From Protea cynaroides (taxonomy: Eukaryota; Streptophyta; Magnoliopsida; Proteales; Proteaceae): a stretch of DNA of 64,000 nt. The number at the start of each line of letters is the position of its first letter. Positions within the stretch are counted from its first letter, which is position 1. Location of the stretch: assembly GCA_028583415.1 (NCBI GenBank), contig CM053267.1, forward strand, positions 30,552,902 through 30,616,901, in the 5' to 3' direction. The notes below the pieces were generated by a model. The model was not told where the DNA came from. It searched no databases and saw only the letters and a program-made list of their open reading frames with translations. Positions 23,301 through 35,300 of this stretch are shown here, in pieces. The position numbers and the translations under genes are program-made.

Positions 23301-26300
23301 CATGTATCCCTCTTTTTTGGTGGGCAATCACATGGTTGGTACAGGTAGGGAGGACTGAGTGAGTGACTGAGTGATGCTCTGATACCATGTTGAAGCATCC
23401 TACTTTAAAGCTTAATCTCACAAGTAGAGATACCTCCCATTTGTATAGGTCCAACTCAAGGTCCCAGTTAACCAATGTGGGACTATTATCTAAACCTTTT
23501 TTTGTTCAATATGGGGCAATAGTCTTTCTAGTGCATCATTAATCATTCTTTTGTATTGAGATGTGGATCTCTATTAATGTTCTTCACTATAAATCCCTGT
23601 TAAGAGTAGGTTTCTGAATACATGGTGATTTGGTGCCAATAAGATAACCAATGCACTAAAATAATGAACCCTACAGTCCATGTCCATGCCCATCAATGGA
23701 ATTCAAGGAAGGATATTAACAGAAGGTTCAATTCCAATGGACTATCATATCAATCTGTCCCAAATTATCATATTTAAAACCTCGATCCCAGGTTTGACCT
23801 GTTCATAAAACAAACACTTGGTAGCTGAATATTCGGCCCTACCTATTATGCTGCCTCAATGTCTTGACTCCACAAAGGTGAACATCCATCAGCAAAGATA
23901 TCAGAAAACAAGTTATCATTATTACGAATTATTACTAATATCACACTGTCTTCACCATTTTATTATATGCAGGATTTCACCCAAAATGGGTTTTTCTCAA
24001 TTTATCGAACCAAAACATTACCTCAGGTGCTGGGAGAAGAAGGGACAAAAACCTTGAGTGTAGAGTCATTAATGGGGGCGAACATCCAATTTTCTAATGT
24101 TATTTACACTTCATTTTCATGTGGCACCTTGTGACTATACCAATGCTGAGAAAAGGTTTCACACTTAAATGCAACTCATGCTATTTGTCTAGCAGCAACA
24201 CTGCCATATTAAAAGATAATGAAAGCATGCAAAGCATAGGAATGGAAAATGTAACAGGAAGCTGTACGAAATATAGAATGAGAATACAGCATGTACAAGA
24301 AGATCAAAATGTAAAGACAGCAAATTTACCTACTGGCTACAACTCGAAGTTGTCTGAAAGGCCATATATATACACCTTCGACCCTCATTTGAGCAGCTCC
24401 ACTATCACGCTCATTGTCGAACGCGTCCTGGAAAATAAGCACTCCCTGTTGCAAAAAACAGGGAAAAGAAACGAATCTTAACCCACAATTAATTACCATA
24501 ACCATGAAAGATAAGCAAAAGCACCCATGTTGACCCAGATTTTATTAAGGAAAGACTTAAGAATTTATTATGGATCACAAGGAGCAGGATGAGACATGCT
24601 TTGATACCAATTCATGAAAATTTTGAAAACTAAAGAACCTTCCCACAGCTTCAGGAGTTTGCATTAGCAGTATCCAACCAAAGTGGAGCGATGGATCAGG
24701 CCATTAACCCAACAAAACTCACCTGGCCTTACCCCAATCGGATGGAGATACAGAAATCTTATTCTCCTTTTCAACTCTACTTTAGATCAAACCTGATTTA
24801 TCTAACAAATATCTGAATCTTTAGTTCACTAAGTGAACGTGGGTCATCTATGGCCTTCCTCTTTCCATTTTGCCTAGGCATGCAAGCGGTCTTGAAGGTG
24901 TTAGCTGATAAGTCGCCCAAAAGAAGAAGAATAATTTACAAGAGTTCTTTGTAATTTAGAAGTAGTTAATATTTTTACTTTACACATCCTCCTTTAAAAC
25001 TAAAACAAAAAGACAAAAAAAACTCCTTTATTACATCTAACCCCTACCCTTTTGTATAAATCCCCTTATGGAATATGCACTCTTATCCTTGCTTACATAC
25101 GACCGCTTTGCTCACCTAGGCAATGCTTAGGTGGCGCCTTGTCTCCCAAGCGTTCAGGCAGCCCTTCAACACCTTGGGTCACCTAGTCACCTTGACAACT
25201 ATGTTTCTTCATCTTCATTGCACATTGATGCACCATCTCAATTAACATTTCCTTATCTTGCAACCACTTTGTGCTTGCATTTAATTTCCATTCTATCCGT
25301 CCAAGTCTAACCACTCATCCGTTTAAAGATCTCCATCTCTGTCGGAAATCGAGAAATTACACTAAGAATCTGACTTGGTGATTTGGAAGGCCACTTCTTC
25401 TGGATTTTTTCACAACCATATCGTCTTGGAAGATTGTTAGATCCTCAGCGGCGAGAATTTCTTGGGCAGAGGTAGTTTGGTTGGGGATAAACTATATAAA
25501 GGCTTATCTAACAAAACTTGATATGCTAAAACACTAATCCTGTATTCCTACCTTCTACCCATAGTTTAGGCCCATTAAAGTGGCCTATTACATTGAAAAC
25601 CTATGGGATCAAAGGCCCAAAATGTATAGAACCCAACCCAAGGCTTATTCTCACTACAAGAAGCTTATTTGTGCGTTCTATCTGCATTGGGATGCTATAC
25701 CAACCACAGATCAATTGATTAGAATGAAAATCAGAGTTATTCATCTGGCTGTTTTTTGTTGGGTTGGACTAGAAAGTAGGTATCATCTCTTCTTTGATTG
25801 CCAAATTCACATCTCGGGTTTGAGAAAATCAAGTCAAAATCTTGTTGTGCTCAAGGTTGAGGCATCAGAGTCAAAATCTTGTTGTGATGCGGGAGTTTGA
25901 TGGATTCAATTCTATTGGGGTGATTGGTAAGTTTGTCTTTTGTGCTACTATTTCTAATTTATGTAAAGAAAGAAATTACAGATTGTTCCATAATAGTGTA
26001 GAACAAGACCTTTGCTACTATTTCTCATTTATGTTAAGAAAGAAATTACAGATTGTTCCACAATAGTGTAGAACAAGACCTTTGATTGTTTGTGAATCGC
26101 GACATAAAAACAGATGTGTTGGATCAATGTTGCACTCTTCACTGTCTGAGGTGGAAAATGTAAGGAATAAATTTCTAATTTAGCGGTGGAGAGTGCAAGC
26201 TATGTGGATTATGAAAGTGGCACAAACTTTTTCATCGGTGAATCCGTTGGATGGAATAGTGGCACTCCATTGTGAGTGTTCACTTGATCAAGAGAGAACT

Positions 26301-29300
26301 TCCTATAGTGGGTCTTGCAAGGTGTAATAAGGAACTTCCCATCATGGGTGAAGGGGAGGAGAGATCAGTTCTTAGCATAAAGCGTCTTGCTATCTATCGA
26401 GGATTGACATTGTGCATAGAAAGGGGCTTTAAAAGGAATTTAGTTCATTCTGAATCCAAATTAGTCGTAGACATCTTGAAAAGGATTGACAAATACCCAT
26501 ACTCGGTAATGTATCTGAGAAGCACAATTGTTCATTTGAGTGTTATCTTGGAATAAGCTAGTTTCAAGCATGTTTGGAGGGAGTCAAATCAGCCTGCGGA
26601 TTACATCGCTTCCCTCCCATCTGCGGAAGTAGTGCATTATTTTACCAACTGATTTCTTACCCAAGCTGTCAGATCTTGTCAAAAAGGATTTTGACCACTG
26701 AATCTATCGCAGAATGTTATTTTTGTTTATGTTAATGAAAATTTTCCATCTTACCTACAAATTTAAAAAAATAAATATAAAATAAAATAAAACAAATAAA
26801 AAAAAAAGGTTCTGAATCTCAACAAAGCTCATTTTATTTATATTAGCCCAACTTTGGATATGTCTTCAAATCATTCCAAAGAGTATTTCCCATCAAGTTT
26901 CAAGTGATTCAAGGGTTAGATTTCAAGATAGTGGTTTTCTTCATTACTTTTCTCTGCAGATTTTGTATTGGACTGAATTAAGATCCTGTAGCAAAGAGGG
27001 CTTGTTAATTTGACTTGTTTTGAACCCTCTTTGCCATCAACAAGTTTTCACATGTGGGCAACCAACCTAACACATCCACTATAGCAGTGTGGATTACTGT
27101 CCATGTCTATGAGAATCATCTGAAATGAGATAGACATCAATAAACCAAAACCCAAAATTAAAATTAATAGATGTTAGAAAGTTACATCTGTACCGACGAC
27201 CATTAAGTTTTAAATGCAGTTTACCAGCATGTTCTCCTTTTGGGTTTTGTTAATACAATTCTTTGTTCACCCCCAAAAAAAAAATGCTACAAGAACAAAC
27301 TTACTACTATTATGAACAGCAAACCACTGTAGGGAAGTAGGAAACTACTCCAACCCTTACATGATTAAACATTAACAAAAGTATGATATGGAAGTTTACT
27401 ACACAGAAATCAATACAGTTACTCAATCCAACTAATTCTATTGAATATTGAAGTTTAGTTGCTCTAATTTCTTACAGAATATCTGACCAGATGAACTAAA
27501 TACGCACATGCTAACATGAATGATGTTTTATGATGCTTTGCCCCTTAAATGGGAATAAAAAAAATGAAGTGAAACATCCTCCTTACCTGCACATAATGGA
27601 CTCCAGTTATCTTTGTCGGGGTACTGACTAATTCAATAATAGAAATTCCGTTTGATTTTCCAAAATCTGGAAATCTGGAGGAGCTCTTGGTGGAATCTAG
27701 GAAGCTCCAAGTGCCTGCCCCAACAAGTGAAATCAGATAAACATTACAACTACCATGTAAATGAATTTTAGAGATTAGACCTTTAACCTTCCTGCCTAGA
27801 AATGCTCACACACACAAGATCAGGAAACATCAAAACTCAAACGTGAAAACTGTAACAAGGGATAGAAGCTTGACAGGGTTCCAGTCTATCCAAAAATGGT
27901 TAGATCAACCGTTCACAGATGGAATAGAGGAAAAATTAAGGGGAAAGCATTCATATATGGTAACCAACGGGGTCAAGATGGACTACATAATTTGTCATGT
28001 GTGTAATCTAATAGGCTTCCTATTTGGGTTAACAAATATAACCAAGGTTTTCTTAAAAAAATACAAGAAAGGGTATTGAAAAAAAGCTAGAAAAAAAACC
28101 CAATTTGTTAATCAGATAAAAGGATGACTAACCTAAGCGAGCACATCTAGATCTATGGCACTCATTCATTTCCAGAACTGGTTTGAAAACAAAACACATA
28201 TTTAAAGGGTGCAAAGATGAACTTCAGATGAATTTTCAACCATGCAATAGAAGTTTTACCTTTATTTTTTGTTTCATTATTGATGTAGGCAAAACTTAGC
28301 CAATACTATGTTAATGAATCATACCAACATGCCTACAATGCATTTGCACACATTCATATTTTGAATCTTGGATGTTTAAATAGATAACACATATTTAAAG
28401 GGTGCAATGATGAACTTTAGATGAATTTTTCCACCATGCAATAGAAGTTTTACCTTTATTTTTTGTTTCATTATAGATGTAGGCAAAACTTAGCCAATAC
28501 CCTACAATGCATTTGTACAACATTCATATTTTGAATCTTGGATGTTTAGATAGATCACACACCTTGGTGTTTTTCATGCCGTCCTTTTTTTTTTTTTTTT
28601 TGGGGGGGTGGGGGAGGATTGGGGAATAAAACAATTTTTTACATACATTATTTATTATTAGTTTCCCATCCACTGGACCATCAAGCTCATAATCATAGAA
28701 AATATGAAGATATAAAAGCCACAGCTTTCTAAAATGAATGCCTGCCATTTGACTACCACAGGAAGAAAAGAAACATGAATATTAGAAAGCCTTTGCTTAA
28801 GAAGACAGTGTACTTCTCTAATATCCACTACAAAAGCAAGATAAAAATCGCAAGTAGGAAAAAAACGTGCAAACCTTTGTATGTTCCCGTGATATTCCAA
28901 TTAGAATATGGGCCCAGATCATTTTCATCTCTTCTAATAAATAACCACTGCAAGAATAAAGGATGAGCCAAAAACTAAGAACTTCAATTTCAGACATGTT
29001 AGTACTTAGTAGTAATTTAACAATAAAAAATCAAACATGAAATATGATTAGATCATCAACTTGCATGTTCTATGATATAATATTTCAAAAAAAAATGTTT
29101 CATGCCTGGTTATAATAATAATTAATAACCCCCTCCCATAAAAAACAAAAATAAAGGGAAAATACAGAACAAACTTTAAACAATGGTGAGTGTTAAGTTC
29201 ATGCCTAACTTTCATACCAAGGTTAGCATTGTTGATGATATCAGTCCAAGTGTAAATTACACGACCTTGACTATCAACTACAGATTGATTGAAATTGAAC

Positions 29301-32300
29301 TCATTTAGGTTGAAAGCCATGGTGCTAATACCTCAAGTAGTGAACCAGATACCTACTACAGGCCAAGCAGCTAGGAAGAAAAGCAAAGAATGAAAATTGT
29401 TGAAACTAGCATATTGGAAGATTAATCGGCCAAGATAACCATGAGCAGCTACGATATTATAAGTTTCTTCCTCTTGACCGAATCTGCAACCTTAATTAGC
29501 AGATTCATTTTCAGTGGTTTCCTTGATCAAACTTGAAATTTGAACCATGCATAGCACTAAATAGGGAGCCACCGAATACACCAGCCCCTTCCATACTTAC
29601 CTTACCCACGATCCATTCGTAGTTGCACCAGTTCAAGTTCCGGATTCAAATCCATATCCTAATGATCAAGTCACAAATAAAATTAATCACCTTACAACGC
29701 GCCCTGACTTTTGACTCTACAGGCGCCTTTAAGCTCTTCAGTTTCAGTGATTTAATTGTTCCTTTAAAGTCCAGTTGGTTGAATTTCTCGGAAACATTGG
29801 CATAAACAATTAAGGGATACGTACCACTTATCAAGGATGGACTAATATGACTTCACCCTTTCCTCTCACCATCATCAATAGTGGGCCCCTATTATTACAT
29901 GTGAAGGTTAGCAGGTCACTCAATGAGTTGATACGTATATAGAGTAGCTGGTCATCCTCTCTCCCGGGTAGTGGCACTTACTTACTTATAGGGCTGCAAG
30001 TTTGGCCCTGTGAACCCGAACCCGCCCTGAGCTCAGGCACGACCAAACCTGCCATAAGCCCAGACATGGTGAGTTTGGGCCCATGTTTTGTTAAACCCTG
30101 GCAGGGTCCCATTGCTGCCCCCTGTGGGAGTCCGGGTCATGTCTCAGTACCAGTGTGGCTGATCATCCGAAAAGACCAGCTAAGCATCATTGGCTTGGTC
30201 AGCCTTTACTTGACCAACTACATATACTACGCAGGCTCAGCCCTACGCAATCGGTGATGGTGATTCAAATCAAGCCCATAAAAAGAACTTAGTGATCCTA
30301 TTCTAATTGCACTTGACTTTGACTCAAGAGCTCGAAGTCACCATGGCCGCAGATGTAGACCAAAAATGAGTGAGAAATTGGAAGACTGACTATTTGTCTG
30401 GATTCCGTACTATGGCCTTACAACTGGAAAAGCCATCCTCTAAAGAAAAATAGGTCAAATTGTGTTCAAGTGTGACATTTGAATCTCAGATGGCTTTCAT
30501 CGAACGTGCTATTGTGTTCGAGGAAGTGATCAAAGAGCAGAAAGCCTTGTTCTCATTCTCACTTATTGATTTCATTTATATGTGGTGGAAATCTTTGAGC
30601 CAGGTCCTTGCTTTAGTACCTTGGGGGGAGGAGTGATCCCAAAAAGCCCTTCTTCTTTTTTTTCGTCTAAATATTCAGGAGCTAAGACCACTCCAATGCC
30701 CCTTTTCGCCAAGTATAACCTGAAGGGATAAGCAAGCATGAAAATAAAAGCTTCTATAAATACGGATACGCCCAATACATCGAAAATCATTGCCCATGGA
30801 TAAAGACCGTTTCGACATAAAAACAACAAAAATTAAAGCAGTAATAGCGGATTCGGAATTGTAACCAATCATCCCCATTGGTTCTATACCCGATTCATAA
30901 CTAGAGCATGCAGCCGATAATGAAGACAAACATATAGAAAGTATGTAGTGATGGATCTTTATAGGAAAAAAGACTTGTCGAAAATCGCCGGTTGGGTTGG
31001 TCCTATTAAGAAAGGCATGGGAGCAAAGAATCCACTCCCTCAGTGCACGTTAGCACGTGCCAACCAAGCAACGGCTAGCGTGTCTAAAGGTCAAAAAAGA
31101 CCCTATACTCATTATGTAATATATATTTTATATATAAATATATTGTCAAACCCTAAATGCTAACCCTTTGTTATCTCCTCAATCTCGCACTCTCACTCTC
31201 GCCTCTCTACCTCCCTCTTAATCTCCTCAAAGTAAGAGGTCACTGAGAATTGGTGGCGATGTTTTCCTCGCCTTTTCTTGTACCATCTGCTGCGCCGCCT
31301 TGCTTAGTATCGTAGCCATGCCTGCAAATCCCCTCGATTCTCTTGATCAAAGCTTCATCGTTGTCATCTTCACCGATGGATGATCATAAACAAAAGCAGC
31401 AGAGAGTGGTGATGTGCGAAGGTGGAGTCATCAGCGTTCATACTACCTATTTCCTCGCCAAGGGGGCAGCCGTCACTTTAATCGAGAAATCATCGGTTGC
31501 CTACGCTACCTCCGGCAGGGCCGGTGGATTCCTAGCCCTCCACTGGTGCGATGGCAGACCCCTCTAGAATCTGGCTTGAGCCAGCTTCAACCTCCACTGC
31601 TCCCTTGTCCTCAAACTTGATAGTCCCCAAGCTTATGGTTACCGTCCCCTTCCACCCTCAGCATTCCTCAACAAGCAAACCCAAATGGAGCACCCCGCGA
31701 CCGCGACCAAGACCAGCAGCAGCAACCATCCTGCATGGGTGATAGACCTACCAGGAACCCTTGGACGATCGGCACGACCGAGACCATGGTGCAAGTCCAC
31801 GTGCAGCTCTTCCCCAGAACTCTATTATCGTATGCGGTGGTCAATCACAAGTTGGAGATGGTAATCTGAGAGATTTAATTGGGTGGAGGTAGAGGAGGCT
31901 AGGTCCATGGGGTGGTGCTGAAGTACTGAGACAGGGTGATTGTGCGGTGGTGTTGGTGCTGGGGCCATGGTCGTGTCGGTTAGTCCTCAGTCCTCAAGGT
32001 GTGAAAATAGTAATGGGTTTTGAATTTTGTTTAAGATTTCTGGTCTTTTCCCCGACTCAATTCAAGGCTTCTTGTTGCCTTCTGGATCAAATGGTCTCTC
32101 TTATTGGTAAAAGGATTGCTTTTAATGTTTCCTCTTTCCAATTCATGGGCTTTATGGATGGAACAAATTCATTCATTTTTAAAGACCTCTTGAGAGACAA
32201 CACTGAAATGCTTAGAGCTGATTGAGATCTTTTAGCCTTTTGGGGGGATAGAAAATTCACCCAGCACTTGCAAGTCAACTTCTTAGCAACTAACTGTTAG

Positions 32301-35300
32301 GTCTACAATTAGCAAGGAGTAAAGTATCGCGTACTGGTCGGACAATTTTAAGAGACGTATCGTATTATATCGTGGATACAGTGGATACGTCAGGATACGG
32401 GGCAAGATGCGCACTGAAAAGATTAGGGAACATGCAAAACATAATTTTTAAGCATGGATCACTATAATAAGTAAACTTGAAATATTTTCAAGGATTAAAG
32501 ACACATTTCATGACATTCAATGGGCTACAACCTTCGGTTCACATGAATTGTAGGTTTTCAGAAAGGTTGAAGACCAGAAAGGTGGAAAAAGTCAGTTGTA
32601 TCAAGTTTTATATGTGCATATCAACCGTCTCGAACCATATCAGTTTGTGTCGAGGTGTAACGAACAGTATCGGTTCGTATCGAGATGTATCGAGCCATAT
32701 CGGTTAGAACACTCAAATACAAGTTTTTTTTTTTTTGTGAGAAAATAAAAACTTAAGTGTATCGATACGTATCAAGTGTATGGATCATATCGAAGTGTAT
32801 CTAGCCATATTGAAATGTATCGATACATGTGGATACACTTTTGTTTTAAAAAGGAGATACGTATCAACCACTGTCCATATAGATACATATTGATACGATA
32901 CTTGAAATCATGACAGTAAGAGTACGATTTTGATATTCAACGTCAATCAAGGGCAACCTGACCCTGAGCTAGCGTCAATCAGGACCAACCCAGCCCAGCC
33001 TGGCCCAATCATGGCCAGTCAGGGTAGGCTTGGGCTGGGCTAAGCCGGCAGGTTGACCTTTTTAGGCCCCGAGTTAGGGTCAGACTAAACTAAAGAGATC
33101 TAGGGCTGGGCTGGGGTTTTAAAATGCTCGGCCCTGTTGCAGCCCTACTTACTTACATACAGAATCTCACTCGGTGATCCACCCAGAGAAAGCCTTCCAA
33201 TGGCAAGCGATCCCTACCGGTTGCTCTGGTCAATAGATCTCTGCAGGAAACTAACTCTTGAAAAGTACTGGCAAAAGGAAAGAACAAACTGTAACTAGGG
33301 ATAATTAGAACAGACTGATCTAAGCAAAGATTAAAAAGAACCTACTTAGAAAATAGTTCTTTGAAACGTTATACGCATAGAATGAAAAACAAATTAAAAT
33401 GTCAGGCACTTATAATGGTACATAGTTTTCCTTTCTCACTTATGAAATATTTTCCAGTTGGCGACTCATAGAACAATGCTTTGATACAGTATCCTTTGCT
33501 CATTATAGCCTCTCTATGCCATTTGGCATTCAACACAAAGACTAGAACAGCTCATGGAGCTGGCCAATAAAACCTTTCAAAGCAACTTCATATACCTCCA
33601 TCAACACACCTTCTATTACCTAGGACAAAAAAGACAAAAGAGAATTCGTTGCATAAAGAAGGTTTTTTTTTTATTTTTTATGGGGGATGGGGGGAGGGGG
33701 GATACAAAAGAAAATATTCTCATTTGATCATTTCGTAGGTAAGAGCCCAATGGGCCAGTTATAGACAGCTCCCACTTGGGATAATTTGTACAATCCAAAC
33801 CTGGACTGAGCAAGATAGAAAGGAAGGGCTGTAGCCCACACAACACTAGTAAAGAAAGGTAGAAATAAACTCTTAAGGATTAGCTGCCAAACCATGGCAC
33901 TACAAAGCCAGAAGCAAGCACTACCATGTAGTGAGAGGTATGAATCGTATGATCAAAGTGCACCCATTTCAATTTGTGTGACCTAAAAGGTTCTTTTGCT
34001 CAGAAACACCTCATTTGATCAGAGATCAGAAGGGTCCTGATTTGTGATAAGGGATCTGAACACATCAGAGATGGCCCAGGGTCTTCAGCCCCATCTGAGA
34101 GAGAAACTCAGTAATCTGCCACTATCTTAGACACTAACTTTTTTGGTTAAAAAGACTTTACCAATTTAATTAGTGATAATATCCACCCTCTTTTTAAAGG
34201 GCGCCTTAGTGTGACGGTAAAGTTGTCATATTGCAACCTGGTGATCACGGGTTTCGAAACAAGGAAACAGCCTCTCCACATTGCAGGGGTAAGGCTGCAT
34301 ACATTCTATCCCTCCCCAGACCCTGCGATAGCGGAAGCCTCGTGCACTGGGACACTCTATCCACCCTCTTTTTATAAGGTAAGGGCTCAGTAACAAGGAC
34401 TGACTTTTTGATTGGACACAAGCTGTTTCTACAGAGCTAACAGTTCCACCAATGTCTCCGGAAACAACATATCAAGTTTCTCCCGATCCCAGAAGCATGC
34501 AATTACGCCTTTCTTCAGGTAAAGTGCTTGTTCTGGGCCTTAAGAGACTATTTTTGAACCCAATCTTCAACTAGAAGTGGCAGCACATTTCTTGCATTTG
34601 GACGAGCACATTTCTTGCATTTAGACGCCTGTTTATGGCCTCTTTTACCAGCCCTCATCTCACCTTATAAAAGCATCTTTGTCCCCATGCGACAGATCTC
34701 AGACAATGTCCTCATTGCACGGGAACTGCTATAGTTCCGTTCATGAAACTTGAAACATCTGAGACATAAGGATTCCACAACCAACTTGGCATGGATCAAA
34801 GGTCATCCAAGCAACATTTTATATGTTTCTAGTATATCCGCTACATGGAATAAATAGAGTTAACCAAACATGGGATTTAGTTCATCTATTCCATCCAGAG
34901 TTCTGAATAGGATAAGGACTAATGCTACTCTTCCTATGGTACCAAAGCAATAAATCCGTCCTCCGTCTTAGCTGCTTCAACTAGAGAAATTGAATCTCCA
35001 TCCGCCGAATCTGAATCTGCAGTCCCATCTGCCGAAGAATCGAAGAGAAACCTTGGATTAGCCTTTAAGGGGCTTGGGAGGGAGCTGACCCTTGGTTCAC
35101 TGTTATTTCAAAAGTTGGGAAACTCTGTCTGTTGTTTATGACTTTCATTAAAGAACGCATGGCAGATACCCATATACTAATGCTGACCACCGACCCTTTC
35201 TGGATAAGATAAAATTCATCAAACAAGGTGAAAAAACCATTCCCTTCAGATAAAATAGAAAAAGCTTTTCAGAACAACAACAAAAAAAAAAAAGCAGCCA

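Larger units (their letters stand above)
29989..33147. mobile_element. composite hAT-like element (hAT-B) carrying plastid and host-gene pieces
   Basis: The left end TAGGGCTGCAA (29989-29999) and right end TTGCAGCCCTA (33137-33147) are perfect 11-bp inverted repeats. An identical 8-bp duplication CTTACTTA flanks both (29981-29988 and 33148-33155). An 8-bp duplication and a short TIR are the hAT signature. Subterminal regions are rich in GGCCC/GGGCTGGG motifs. The 3,159-bp interior has no recognisable transposase; it holds a plastid ndhC/ndhK piece, a broken FAD oxidoreductase gene, and a GTATCG-rich repeat. Either these were captured, or they were nested insertions into a non-autonomous element. 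It is in FLY1-like intron 1. Confidence 0.8.

Noticed and set aside
29646..29834. 62-aa minus-strand ORF near the psbA fragment
   Set aside because: Not plastid and matches no family I know; probably chance.
30645..30930. Mitochondrial nad3 as the source
   Set aside because: The YPWAM.FDVLG segment and the ndhK overlap are plastid features.
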